Source: Ascaphus truei
Taxonomy: Eukaryota > Chordata > Amphibia > Anura > Ascaphidae
NCBI GenBank assembly: GCA_036426205.1
Contig: CM071570.1
Location: 137,816,356 to 137,880,355 of the forward strand
DNA: 64,000 nt
Direction of reading: 5' to 3'
Below are positions 1 through 10,402 of this stretch, one piece after another (position 1 is the first letter of the stretch; each line of letters starts with the position of its first letter). Below the pieces are notes generated by a model. That model was not told where the DNA came from and did not search any database. It saw nothing but the letters and a program-made list of their open reading frames with translations. The position numbers and the translations under genes were made by a program.

Positions 1-560
1 GATTCCGTGGTTTTGCGTGGGGCCTATGGAGACCCATGTGGTACTCGGGTAATCACTAAAGGGTTAGCAGGCTGGTTGGTTCCAACGGGTGACACATGCG
101 GGGATGGACCGAGCTGTGTCGGCCCAATTCTGTGGGGGCACCTCTACACGTATTAGTCTGCGGGCCATGACGAGTTGTTGTCGGTCCAATTCATGTGGGG
201 GCACCTCCGACCCGGTAGGTGCGGGGATGATGTGGTTTTTGGTCCCAATTCTGTGGGGGCACGCGGGACCGTAGTGAAAGCACCGTGAGTTCCCCAGACC
301 CCCCAGGAACCACACGAGGCCAGCAGAACCCTGTGGGTTTGACCCGGGGCTACCCAGACATCTGCGGAGCCCTACCGTGGGGACCCGGCAATTTGTGGCT
401 ACGGTGACCCAAGGAGACCACCTGGGCGCAATAGGTGCGATGCAGGATCCACCAGCAGGCCTCCAGAACCTGTGGGAATGCTTGCATGGGTAAAATGTAG
501 GCTTCCGGCCAGGGCCCCTGCCAGGCACCCCCGGGGGGGACTTAGCGGGGGCGCGTTATG
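1..560. repeat. GC-rich minisatellite-like block
   Basis: A motif resembling CCAATTCTGTGGGGGCACC recurs near 124, 186 and 243 at 57-62 bp spacing, followed by G-rich sequence of the same flavour. The phrase 'ccaattctgtg' also occurs in the GC-rich block near 29.0 kb, so the two blocks may be related. Open frames here are low-complexity and match no family I know. Confidence 0.5.
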
Positions 561-600
561 GACACTGAATGTAAAAGAAATAAATCTGGTATTTAGGGGG

Positions 601-1000
601 GTCACAGGGGGTGGGTAATGTATTTAATAAATAAATGCTGTTTATGTGGGTCATTGTATGTTTTTATTTGTGGTACTGGGGTGGGGGTGGGTGTGTTTCC
701 CCAACGGTTATGTGGGTAGGCCTCCCTGTGGGTACTGACTGGGTGGTTAGGCCTCACAGGTGGGGGGGTGTTCGGGCGGTAGTGTGGGAGGGTATGTAGG
801 CATCCCAGGGTGAAGGTGGGTTTGAGGGTGGGTGGAGTTAACCCCTTCATGATCGTGTAGCGGTTAATGAAAGCGGTCTATGGTGATTAAGGGTTATAGG
901 GGACATATTGGGTATATCTTTAATTTTTGATCTCTTTTTGCAGGGGTTGTGAGGGTTGGTTAGCAATGCAGGGAGGGGATTATAGGTAACAGAAACATAC
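601..1000. repeat. G-rich repeat with palindrome
   Basis: Degenerate GGGTGGG-rich sequence. It includes a hairpin at about 838-897 whose arms read TTAACCCCTTCATGATCG and its imperfect complement. This is one of about eight copies of the same palindrome in the window. No gene is visible. Confidence 0.5.
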
Positions 1001-1002
1001 TC

Positions 1003-1262
1003 TCTCCTCGTCAATGTAATCTGTTTAAAGCCCCCTCCCCCCTTAATGTGTGTTTCGTTAAATCTCATCTCCCTTCAATGTAATGCTGTAAACAGAAACA
1101 TTTAGGGGGAGGGGGGCTTTAGGCCTTTACATCTCTCTCCCTTCAATGTAATCTGTTTAACCAGACACATTAGGGGGGAGGGGGCTTTAGGCCGTACATC
1201 TCCTCCCTTCAATGTAATTGCTTAACAGAAACATTAGGGGGGAGGGGGGCTTTAAACAATGC
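1003..1262. repeat. 67-bp tandem repeat, about 3 units
   Basis: Units beginning CCCTTCAATGTAAT at about 1070, 1138 and 1206 each run through a CAGAAACATTAGGGGG segment to GGGGGCTTTAGGCC. The period is 67-68 bp. A partial unit in the opposite sense precedes them near 1005-1045. The sequence shows this directly. Confidence 0.8.
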
Positions 1263-1715
1263 TGTGTTGTATAATGTATGAAGGTTTTTTTACAATTAGA
1301 TAGATGTAATCCTTGGGTTTGTAAGGGTTAGATTTGGTTTAAATTGGGTTTTCTGGTTGGTACTTACAGTTTATTTGATTTTTGTATACTGAGTGGTGTT
1401 AAATAGTTGAATTGTTTGGAGAGTGTTTGTATTTACTGGTAGAGGTACTGTAGCTGGCAATTAGTTCGATGGTTTTAAATTCATTTGCAGAATGTATATG
1501 GTGCATAGATTTATGCATGCCAATGCTTTTTATACAATGTAAATGCAATGTACTGTGTGGATTGGAATGTTATGTTTTATATTGTAAAATAGTTAGGATT
1601 ATTACTGGATTATTATTATTGTGCTGTATAGAGAAGCGTTATCGTAGGAAGTATGATTTGATAACCATTCTACATGTATTTGTACTATTGGTCATCATGT
1701 GTGTATATATACTGA
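1263..1715. other. AT-rich sequence, nothing recognised
   Basis: No coding or mobile signature is seen. The short open frames here are not convincing. Confidence 0.5.
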
Positions 1716-1860
1716 TACTTATATATATATATATATATATGTATATGTATAGTATATGATATATATATATATATATATATATATACACGGTAGATATATA
1801 TATATACCAAGTATATACTGTATATGTATAGGGATGGTTATTATTATATATACTGTATAT
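1716..1860. repeat. (TA)n microsatellite cluster
   Basis: Interrupted runs of TA dinucleotides with TATATAC variants. Confidence 0.9.
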
Positions 1861-2028
1861 AATCCAGTATTATTATTTCTCTTCATGTATTTATTTATTT
1901 ATTTAGATTTATTTATTAATGTGGGGCTGCGGTGTGTGTGTGTATTTTTTATTGGGGAGTGGGTGGGGATGGGTGAATGGGGTATTAGCCCACAGGTGTT
2001 GTTAGGGCTGGGGGGGTAGCGGGAGGGC

Positions 2029-2078
2029 TTAACCCCTTCATGACCGTAGCGGTATTAACTGCTACGGTCGTGAAGGGT
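2029..2078. repeat. AACCCCTTCAT palindrome
   Basis: About 25-bp arms reading CTTAACCCCTTCATGACCG and its complement, around an ATTAA-like centre. It is a near-perfect hairpin, repeated at 2871-2918 and elsewhere in the window. Confidence 0.8.
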
Positions 2079-2414
2079 TAAGTGCACCGCAACCCCCCCG
2101 CCAAGTCCTAAACTCCCACCAAGGGCCAAATACCCCCCCACCCATCCCCCCCCACTACACACAATAAAGCGGCACGGGGGTTAACCCCTTCATTGGCCTT
2201 AGCGGCTATCCGCTATGGTAATGAGCAGCATTTCTGTATTTTTACATAATATTGAGCAGGGCAGGGGGGTCCCTGAGCATTAATTTCTGGCTCAGGGAAC
2301 CCCCTGCTCACTGTACAATATTATTAAAATACAGAAATGATGCTTCCTACCATACGCATAGCCGCTAAGTAAAGACGAGTGTTTATTTATACTGTATATG
2401 TATGTGTTTATTGA

Positions 2415-2672
2415 ACTGTACATGTGCAGGGGTTCCAGAGCAGAAGCGCACAGGTTCAGGTCTGGGACCCCGTGCCCCCCGGAGTACAGGCCCCTTTAGG
2501 GGTGCCGGTATCCCTCTGCTCTGCTTGGTTTACAGGCCGGATCACGTGATCGGACCTTTAAACCAAGCAGAGGGATACCGGCACCCCCTAAGGGGCCTGT
2601 ATCTCGGGGGGCACGGGTCCCCAGACCTAAAACCAACGCGGTTTCAGCTCCGGAGACCCCTGCATATCTACA
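2415..2672. mobile_element. CACGTG-centred foldback MITE, copy 1
   Basis: The whole segment folds back on itself around ATCACGTGAT at 2541-2550. The outer arms read TGCAGGGGTTCCAGAGC-like and GGAGACCCCTGCA. Inner arms carry TACAGGCCCC and GGGTGCCGGTATC with their complements. It belongs to a foldback family seen about eleven times in this window. It is a non-autonomous DNA element with no ORF. Confidence 0.75.
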
Positions 2673-2870
2673 CTATCAATAAAATGTATTTCAAATGTAT
2701 TTATTGTCATTTATTTATTTATTTATTTATAATTATTTATTTATTTTTTGGCGCGCTTGCTGTGCTGTGCTGTGTATGTGTATTTTTTTATTGGGTAGTG
2801 GGTTGGGATGGGTGAATGGGGTATTAGCCCCACGGTGCTGTTTAGGGCTTGCGGGGGGTAGAGGGAGGGC

Positions 2871-2918
2871 TTAACCCCTTCATGCCCGTAGCGGTATTAA
2901 CTGCTACGGTCGAGGGGG
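2871..2918. repeat. AACCCCTTCAT palindrome
   Basis: Second tandem-copy version of the hairpin at 2029-2078, with a shortened right arm. Confidence 0.75.
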
Positions 2919-3267
2919 TAAGTGCACCCGCAACCCCCCCGCAAGTCCTAAACTCCCACCAAGGGCAAATACCCCCTCCATCCCCACCACGACACACACA
3001 TAAAGCGGGCACGTGGGTGGGTTAACCCCTTCATTGCCTTAGCGGCTCCGCTATGGTAATGACGCAGCATTTCTGTATTTTTATAATATTGAGCGGAGCA
3101 GGGGGGGGTCCCTGAGCATTAATTTCTGGCTCAGGGAACCCCTGCTCACTGGTACAATATTATTAAAATCACAGAAATGGTGCTTCTTTACCATAGCGCA
3201 TAGCGCGCTAAGGTGACAAAGAACGAGTGTTTATTTATGACTGTATATTGTATGTGTTTTATTGATA

Positions 3268-3525
3268 CTGTACATGTGCAGGGGGTCTCCAGAGCAGAAG
3301 CGCACAGGTTTCAGGTCTGGGGAACCCGTGCCCCGAGATACAGCCCCTTAGGGGGTGGCCGGTATCCCTCTGCTCTGCTTGGTTTACGGCGCGATCACGT
3401 GATCGGACCTTTAAACCAAGCAGAGGGATACGGCACCCCCTAAAGGGCCTGTATCTGGGGGGCACGGGGTCCCCAGACCTAAAACCAACGCGGTTTCAGC
3501 TCCGGAGACCCCTGCACATCTACAC
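3268..3525. mobile_element. CACGTG-centred foldback MITE, copy 2
   Basis: A foldback centred on GATCACGTGATC at 3393-3404, with arms matching the element at 2415-2672. It came with the tandem duplication rather than by an independent insertion. Confidence 0.75.
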
Positions 3526-3559
3526 TATCAATAAAAATGTATTTCAAATAATTTTTAAT

Positions 3560-4370
3560 GTTGCGGATGTTTGCGCAGAGAGGAGCAGCGGATCTCTCTC
3601 TGCTGCAAAAACATCTCGCCCCCGCCGCCCATAAGTAATATATTATGTAGTGCATATACAGTACTGTACAGTATGTTAGGGCTTACAGGGGTTGTTGTTT
3701 ACAGTATATATATATATTTATATACAGTAGATATACTGCATTACAATTCATTATAGGGGACGGCTTCACAGAGACAGCTCGCAAGCGCCACCATGTGTAT
3801 TTAGACGGCATTGCAGTATTTCAGCAAGCCGAATAAAAAGCTTAATTCCTGCCGGAAAAACGCAATGCACTCTGGCAGAAAACGATCAGAAACCTGAAAA
3901 CACCCGAGTATACCCGAATTCGCGGGACTAGCCGTGCTCGAATAAAGTGTGTCGCCAGTATATATACGTAACATCAGTAAATTTAGCAGTGTAAAAAAAC
4001 AGCCCTCAAGAGTAATGGCCAAATGCTAGCGCAATGTCAACTCAAAATACATAAAAATGCACTTTTCACCACTTTGCATCATTTCCCACAGCAATCCCTT
4101 GTTTATGTTGTGTAACATAAAATCAAACTGTGCTCTTTAACTACATCCTCCTTCATAATTACATGTAAATTACATCCTCATTGTGCGGTTACGAGTAGTT
4201 TACTTGTGATGCTATTATAGAGCAAACTGGGGTTGTGCTCGAAAACACAATTTTAAACTCTGCAATTGTTATGTGTGATTTGTTCTGTTTCTTTTCTCTT
4301 CAAATTTATAATTCCCTGTGAAGTATGTTGGTTCATTACTACGACCTAAAAAAATGTAAAAATACTGTTG
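3560..4370. other. No gene recognised
   Basis: The start (3560-3620) resembles 46505-46560 (TTTGCGCA..AGG, CTCTCTCTGC), so the flank of the foldback family is shared between two loci. A short TA run lies near 3700. The rest is unremarkable AT-rich sequence. Confidence 0.4.
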
Positions 4371-4374
4371 TCCA

Positions 4375-4545
4375 GGTGTGCTCAATTCCAGTCGTCAAGA
4401 CCCCAACATGTCAGGCTTCAAGGATATCCCAGCTTTAGCACGGTGGCTCAACCAGTGGCTCAGAGCCACCTGTGCTGAAGCTGGATATCCGTAAAACGTG
4501 ACCTGTTGGGGGGTCTTGAGGACTGGAGTTGAGCTCCGCCCCCAC
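4375..4545. mobile_element. hAT-like MITE (CTCAACTCCAG family), copy 1
   Basis: An inverted-repeat element. The left arm runs CTCAATTCCAGTCGTCAAG through GGATATCC to GGTGGCTCA, and the right arm runs GAGCCACCTGTGCTGAAG through GGATATCC to GGACTGGAGTTGAG. Copies lie near 5550, 26705 and 36523. Assignment to hAT rests on general similarity to vertebrate Charlie-like non-autonomous elements and is an inference. Confidence 0.65.
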
Positions 4546-5549
4546 CGTTCTCCGATTGGTCATCCTCTCCTTCACTCACACTCGCCCTCCTTACTGCTCC
4601 CTGCCACTGTCCGTGGCCCGCCCCCTCAGCACCAACGCTTCCATCGGCCGCCGCCACACTCGCGCTTGCACAGCGCCGTCAGGAAAAGTCTGTTTTACTG
4701 TGGAGCTGCAACTCAAATTCGCCACACTTTCATGGCCAATTTGCCACTTGTGGCGATTGGCGACAGGTTCCCACCTCGTGCTAGTACATTTGCTGCTTAT
4801 ATTCGCATAATAGGGTAGTATGTATTTAGTTTTACTCTAAGAAAGTGCTCAGATGTTGGTTTTGGAAAATCAACCTACAGTATAAAGATATATGTATTGT
4901 GGTATCAGATCAAAGAAAATAATTGACAGACATGTGAAATAGTCATCACCGTGGGGACTGAGCCGGAATATGTAATAACATATTTTAAAATCCACTATGC
5001 ATAGAGCTGGAAGATCGAAAGAAATAATTCAAGGATTCACCAGTAATCGAGGGGAAAAATGGAAATGAAAATTGATTGCAAGCTGTAAATAACACTGGAG
5101 GGGAGAATGGGGGTCAGAATAAAGACAATGATTGTATATTATATGCATACTGGGAACTGGAAGGTAAATGGTAAACAGTAGAATATTTGACTGGAATTAA
5201 TTGAGAATTCAAAAGACACAACACGAATGGCACAACTCTGTTAACTAGTTTTACTGGAAAGCATTCAATATTATGGTCTTATATTATCCTTAAGGGACCA
5301 CTTGATACTGCTTTGATTCATTTTGATCCTGTGCTGATTATTTTCTTCTTGGTTTTGTACTTTTTTTTTCAGATGGTTATTTTTGGGGATATCATGGAAT
5401 TATTGTTTGCAACCATCCTACTGGGATTCTATTTGGTTTCCCTGCCACAAAACTAAGGCACAAGCGAGGCAGATTTATCTATCCAAAGGAAAATCTAATT
5501 TGAAATCAAAGGGATTTTTTTCTTAGATAACCTGGTTCTGATTATTTCT
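4546..5549. other. No gene recognised
   Basis: A short GC-richer stretch (4550-4780) leads into AT-rich sequence. No ORF resembles a known family and no clear repeat boundary is seen. Confidence 0.4.
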
Positions 5550-5675
5550 TCAACTGTGCCTCTGATTGAGCCACTTGTGCTGAAGCAGAGATATCCTTAA
5601 AACTGACTTGTTTGGGTGGGGAGTGGAGGGGGGGGGGGGGGCTTGAAACTGGAGTTGAAACTGCTGTATTAAAGG
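5550..5675. mobile_element. hAT-like MITE (CTCAACTCCAG family), right half
   Basis: Only the right arm is kept: TGAGCCACTTGTGCTGAAGC, ATATCCTTAAAAC, then a poly-G expansion and CTGGAGTTGA. The left arm is missing. Confidence 0.55.
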
Positions 5676-5811
5676 GTTAACCACCAATAGAACCAATAGA
5701 ATGAAAACTTTCTGTGGAAGTGTAAGAATGAAGATAAAACAGCAGTCCAAGTGGCCTTTGTTTGTTTTTCCCCTTTATATGTGCATCAATACAATTACAA
5801 ATGATATAGTA

Positions 5812-6081
5812 ATTAGCTAGTTGCAATCGATCTGTTCTCCTGTGATCGATCGTGAAGTAGCAGTTTCTTGGTTCACTAAATGGCTGTCAGTTAACATTAG
5901 AGAACCAAAGATGCAAGTTCTGTGGGGAAGATCATTGACCAGGCAGTCACTAGATACAATTGGTGCACTGCTAAGAGAGGGCAGGGCTCACAAAAGGGTG
6001 TGCCATAACTTGTTTCTGAAGAGGAAGGGGTTGTGACTTGTAAATGCTTGCATAGAAACAAAAAGGCTTGTTACATTATAA
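5812..6081 (+). repeat. Dispersed repeat A, plus copy
   Basis: It starts TTGCAATCGATCTGTTCTCC and includes GGGGAAGATCATTGACCAGG and AGAGGGCAGGGCTCACAAAA. The same sequence lies inverted at 10108-10402. Its right edge coincides with the TACA target duplication of the LTR at 6086. No coding capacity is visible; the superfamily is unknown. Confidence 0.7.
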
Positions 6082-6545
6082 TACATGTAGCCCTGGCTGG
6101 TTTGGGTTATTAATCTGCCCTCCTCCTGGCAGCAATCCCTGGTAAGGGCAGGTTTGCCAGGAGTAATCTGGTTGTCCCACAACCTGTGCAGCTCAGTGAG
6201 TCACAGAGAAGGTAGTGTAATCAAGCTTTGGTGTCCAATCAGGGCAAGGGGCTGGTTCCTACTGATCTGTACTTAAGGGGCTGCACTTCCTGAATTTACT
6301 GAGTCTGTTCTCTATCGTGAGAGAAGCAAGTCTATCCTAGAGCATGTGCAGGGCTCTGCATACTGTTGCCCTCCCTTAGGGAGCGGTGGGAGACTGTTCC
6401 CCTTACTCTACAGAGAGTAAGGAAGAGCTAGGATTGCTCCTGGTATACCACTGGCTGGGAGTGTACAGTAGGTCCAGGGACATCTCTAGGTGTAGGTCCT
6501 AAGGCTGCTGGTGGACGCTGCATGTGCATAGAGAATAAAGAGATA

Positions 6546-7989
6546 CAGAAAAAACACAGGGTTAGGGAGTGATCACAAAACCACACTAATTGAGGCAATA
6601 ATGAGTAAATAAATGGTAATCCAAAAAAGTGGGTGCAAACTGTGAACTGAAAAGTGAATCAGAAAAAGGGGGGGGGCAGGAGAACACAAATTGGATGTGT
6701 CTCCCAAAAGAATCCACTATAATGCACTCCTACTAAATTTAAAATTTAACTTTTAATATTATCATAAAAACATATATTACCAAAAACGTGTGTATTGTGC
6801 ATTAAAATAAATTAAATTGACATAACTAGCGTCTGTGTGTCAGTGAATGTGTGTTGGAGTGATCTCAACCAACATTGGTAGTAGAAACTGCAGGACACAG
6901 CAACGCTGCTTAGTCAGGGTATAAACCCCCTTGGGGCACCTATGAGATCAGTACACAGTATAGTAAATAAATAAATAGACATGCACACTCAGTAACCGAG
7001 ATGTATCGTAAGTACTACCGCAGTCCTGCTTAGACTTGTAAACCACAGAGCACTTGAGATGTTAATTATACATGTGTTGCCATCCAATATATATAGAAGT
7101 GCTACTGATAGTATAGTGATGGAGGGTGAATGATTCACAGCATAGTGAAACAAATGTTACAGCATATTGATCATTGAATCATTCTACAACACACTCCAAA
7201 TGGTTGATCATAAGAGCAGGCGTGCTGTCACACTGAGTGTAGGTGAAGTACCCTATTCAGATCTGCATAGATAAGTCCCTGAGGAAGCTCCTTTGCTGGA
7301 GGGAAACGCGCGTTGGACGCGCCATGTTGTCAGTCTCCTACTTGGAGCTGCTTTATTGTAGTGTTTTGTGTCTCCTGGACTTATCTATGCAGATCTGAAT
7401 AGGGTACTTCACCTACACTCAGTGTGCAAGCACGCCTGCTCTTAATATCTAACCATTTGGAGTGTGTTGTAGAATGATTCAATGATCAATATGCTGTGAA
7501 CATTTGTTTCACTATCTGTGTGAATCATTCACCTCCATCACTATCTATCAGTAGCACTTCTATATATATGGATGGCAACACAGGTATAATTAACATTCAA
7601 GTGCTCTGTGGTTTACAAGTCTAAGCAGGACTGCGGTAGTCTTACGATACATCTCAGTCACTGAGTGTGCATTCTATTTATTTATTTACTATTACTTGTG
7701 TACCTGATCTCATAGGGCCCCAGAGGGGTTTATACCCTGACTAAGCACGTTCTGTGTCTGCAGTTTCTATCACCAATTGTTGGTTGGATCACTCCAACAC
7801 ACATTCACTGACACAGACGCTAGTTATTGTCAATTTAATTATTTTTAATGCCAATACACAACGTTTTTGGTAAATATGTTTTATGATAATATTAAAAGTA
7901 AATTTAAATTAGTAGGAGTGCATTATAGTGGATTCTTTTGGGAGACACATCCAATTTGTGTTCTCCTGCCCCCCCCCTTTTTCTGACAT
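6546..7989. mobile_element. Giant foldback element (618-bp arms)
   Basis: The left arm (about 6660-7278) is an imperfect reverse complement of the right arm (about 7377-7986), with a 98-bp spacer. Conserved matched blocks include GGATGTGTCTCCCAAAAG, CAGTCCTGCTTAGACTTGTA and ATTCAGATCTGCATAGATAA with their complements. The flanks AAGAGATA (6538-6545) and AAGAGATT (7990-7997) form a 7/8-matching duplication. About 110 bp at the left end (6546-6660) lacks a partner. A hammerhead-like core begins where the left arm ends. Two inverted pseudo-LTRs of a Penelope-like element, or a foldback DNA transposon, are the alternatives. Confidence 0.8.
7275..7318 (+). ncRNA. Hammerhead ribozyme-like core in the foldback
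   Basis: Core CTGAGGA at 7279-7285 and GAAAC at 7303-7307. Stem I is GTCC (7275-7278) with GGAC (7315-7318). Stem III is a minimal ACG/CGT pairing, which puts the predicted cleavage after T7314. Stem II (CTCC/GGAG) is offset by an unpaired base next to the core, which weakens the case. Hammerheads with very short stem III are known from Penelope-like elements. Activity is not shown. Confidence 0.5.
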
Positions 7990-8291
7990 AAGAGATTACT
8001 GTTCAATATACTTCTGTCCTGAGATTGAAATCTATTGGGAAGAAGGAGAAAGAGACTCTCAAGCGGGATTTCGCCCAATATCCTGGGGACTGCACAGAGA
8101 TGGAGGCGCTGTCACCGTGAGTACGAGTCAGGTTATACCCCAAAAGCCTGTCCTGTTGCTATCCCCTAACATCATGCGGAAGACTCAGGGCTCCTGTTTA
8201 TCAGCAGGTATGCACCACATACTACTCCAAGTAACCAGCATAGATTTCCCATGATAGCCCCTATCTGTGATTTGAAACAGGGTTACATACA

Positions 8292-9240
8292 TATAAAATG
8301 TAATTTTAGAGTTGTTTAAATAAAATGCTACTGGCATTTCTTCATAGTACAGAACAGATTTGTAAAAAAACACAGGATATTTCTTGGTCTGCAGCTTTCA
8401 ATCCCTCATGCACTTTGTTTCTCTATTCAAGAGGTGTAATGGAGGATACTTAAGGGTTCGCTTGTCACAGTAACCATGGACAGTATGTGCAAGAAACACA
8501 GCACTAGCACTGTGTTAAGCAGCATGTGCAGCCTGTGCTTTTGTTGCCGAGATAAAATCTAAATGAGCCAGAGGTCATCAGTAAATCTGTCAGGAAGTCA
8601 CCCAGGGAGAAATGCAAGAGGGGCGTGATTTGAGACCCTGTATACAAATACATAACGTCAGAAAACAGGTTTGGCAAGGAAGAAGCGAATGCCTTTTTGG
8701 ACAAGATATGAATACAAAGTTCTTTCTGTGCAGCTACAGGTCTGAATAATGCACCGTGCCAGGGGAAATCAGGCTTATATAATACGTTATAACCAGTGGA
8801 TAGACAAAAAGTACAGAAACCTGGGCAGCATGTAAATCCCAATGCCCGAGGCAGGGTTTTTTCCCCAGCATACCTGTTTCTTAGAGAGTTGTTGTACATT
8901 AGCATTATTTTATAATTGGAAAGTGCAGTTGTGATTCAGGAAAGGCTCACACTTTGCTCCAATATAACCACTTGGTTTTCACTGCCATACAAATATAATG
9001 AAAAAAGATATCAAGGGGAGGGGTGTAAAAAAACAAAACGTACTGAAAGAACTGTAAAAGGTGTGTCAAACGTTGCTAGAAATAATAAATATACTTTCCA
9101 AGCTGTGATATGGATAGGTTGTAAAATAACACTTAAAGTCATACAAAAAATAGCATATGGTCAACCAAGCAAATGTTTACCGAACCATTGTTTTTAAGGG
9201 AGCATTCAAAGTTTTGCCCCCCCCCCATCATTTTTTTTTT
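8292..9240. other. No gene recognised
   Basis: AT-rich sequence. The open frames on both strands show no family motif. A poly-C/poly-T tract at 9216-9240 abuts the next MITE. Confidence 0.4.
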
Positions 9241-9572
9241 ATACAAAATTGAAGCAGGGGGTGTTGGATCTGAACCCTGTTAATTTCAGCTTTCAGAGAT
9301 AACCTCCCAAAGGGGGTACCGATATACAGTATCTCTCTGCAGTTGTTTGCGTTTAAGCTCCCCCGTCACATGGGCCAATGGGAAACTGCACCAGGTGAAT
9401 CACGGCTTCTCATTGGCCCGCAGAGCTCGGGAGCTTTGAAAAGCAGCCATAATGTGAACCCTGGAGTGGCTACTATGGAGGTCTGTATCTCTGGAACTGA
9501 AAATTAATTAAACTGAAAAGGGTGAAATTAATGGAGATCAGCTCCAGAGTCCCCCTGCTTCAATTCTGTGTA
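9241..9572. mobile_element. Foldback MITE, long subtype
   Basis: Terminal arms are AATTGAAGCAGGGGG and CCCCCTGCTTCAATT. Inside are GATCTGAACCCTGTTAATTTC and its partner GAAATTAATGGAGATCAGC, plus AAGCTCCC.../...GGGAGCTTTG. It resembles the CACGTG-centred family at its ends but has a longer middle with CCAATGGG/CTCATTGGCCC. Confidence 0.65.
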
Positions 9573-10107
9573 TAAAATAAAAATGAAAAAGAAGAAAAAA
9601 ACCCAACTTAGGTTGTCTTTTTAACACCTGCAGAGTACCTTTATAAATATATGTGAGTCCCAGTCCATGCATCACCGTACATAACATACATAGAGAGAGA
9701 TAGCCTTATGTTTCTTAAATAAAACTAGAACTTATGTAGTGTATACCATTTATATCAGTATATTAACACATACTAACCTTTTGAATTGTTTAACCTTTTC
9801 TTGCTGTATCAGGGGCAGCTGTTCACAACCGCGGAGCTTTGGGTGGTCGGCAGGTAATGGTTAATCCCTGCTTGGAGGAAGGCAGGCTACTAACGTGGCC
9901 AGCTGATTATAGCAAAGGGTTTGAAGCTGCAGTTCAAGCAAGGAGAGATAGAAGGTATGCTTCCCAGACCTCCATTTTACAGCAGAATTTAGTGGGAGTC
10001 TACTCCTGGGTGCCCCACACCCAGAATCCAAAGCAACCAGACCTTCTGGAACTCGAGCAGGTGTCGTTATTGAGAACTGACTAATTTCTCATGAAGCAGA
10101 CTTGCCA
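9573..10107. other. No gene recognised
   Basis: AT-rich at first, then mixed sequence with no recognisable domain, including an open frame at about 9839-10084. The segment ends at dispersed repeat A. Confidence 0.4.
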
Positions 10108-10402
10108 TTTTAAAGACATTTTTAGTGTATTATAATGTAACAAGCATTGTTTGCTCCTATAGCAACCATCAAAAGTCACATCCCTTCCTCTTCTGAACAG
10201 GCTATGGCACACCCTTTTGAGCCCTGCCCTCCTCTCTAGCAGTGTACCAATTGTACCTAGTGACTTGTCACATGATCTTCCCCACAGAACTTGCATTCTG
10301 GGTATCTTCTGCTGCACTGACAGCCATTTAGATGAACCCTTGAGTCCGAATCTTTGCCGATCGATCACAGGAGAACAGATCGATCGGCAACTTTAGCTAA
10401 TA
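10108..10402 (-). repeat. Dispersed repeat A, minus copy
   Basis: Reverse-complement copy of 5812-6081. It contains CCTTCCTCTTCTGAACAGG, GAGCCCTGCCCTCCTCTCT and GATCGATCACAGGAGAACAG. It extends slightly further at the GATCGATCGG end, where a 10-bp palindrome is present. Confidence 0.7.

Larger units (their letters stand above)
1905..2745. repeat. First copy of an ~850-bp tandem duplication
   Basis: The order of landmarks (TGTGTATTTTTTATTG, then GGGTGAATGGGGTATTAGCC, then the AACCCCTTCAT palindrome, a foldback around GAGCATTAATTTCTGGCTC, and a second foldback centred on ATCACGTGAT) is repeated in the same order from about 2746. Landmark offsets are 842 bp (palindrome) and 854 bp (GAGCAGAAG motif), so the copies differ by small indels. 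Confidence 0.8.
2746..3555. repeat. Second copy of the ~850-bp tandem duplication
   Basis: This copy keeps the landmarks of the 1905-2745 copy in the same order and orientation, with scattered substitutions and indels. It ends near AATAAAAATGTATTTCAAAT, matching AATAAAATGTATTTCAAAT in the first copy. Confidence 0.8.
6086..8287 (+). mobile_element. Solo LTR (TGTAG...TTACA), interrupted by a foldback
   Basis: It starts TGTAGCCCTGG and ends CAGGGTTACA, with exact 4-bp flanking duplications TACA (6082-6085 and 8288-8291). It holds a CCAAT box (near 6236), a weak TATA-like TACTTAAGG (near 6270) and a polyadenylation signal GAATAAAG (about 6532-6539). A 1.44-kb foldback (6546-7989) is inserted just after that signal; without it the LTR is about 750 bp. 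The 3' part (8000-8250) aligns with that of the LTR at 11731-12758, including TGGAGGCGCTG at 8101 and CAGGTATGCACCAC. No internal region or second LTR is present. Assignment to a retrotransposon LTR is an inference from termini, TSD and promoter/poly(A) layout. Confidence 0.75.

Noticed and set aside
64..528. 154-codon minus-strand frame
   Set aside because: Spans a GC-rich minisatellite, overlaps another open frame on the plus strand, and shows no known motif.
8504..8905. 133-codon minus-strand frame as a possible host exon
   Set aside because: No splice-site pair and no family resemblance; likely chance.
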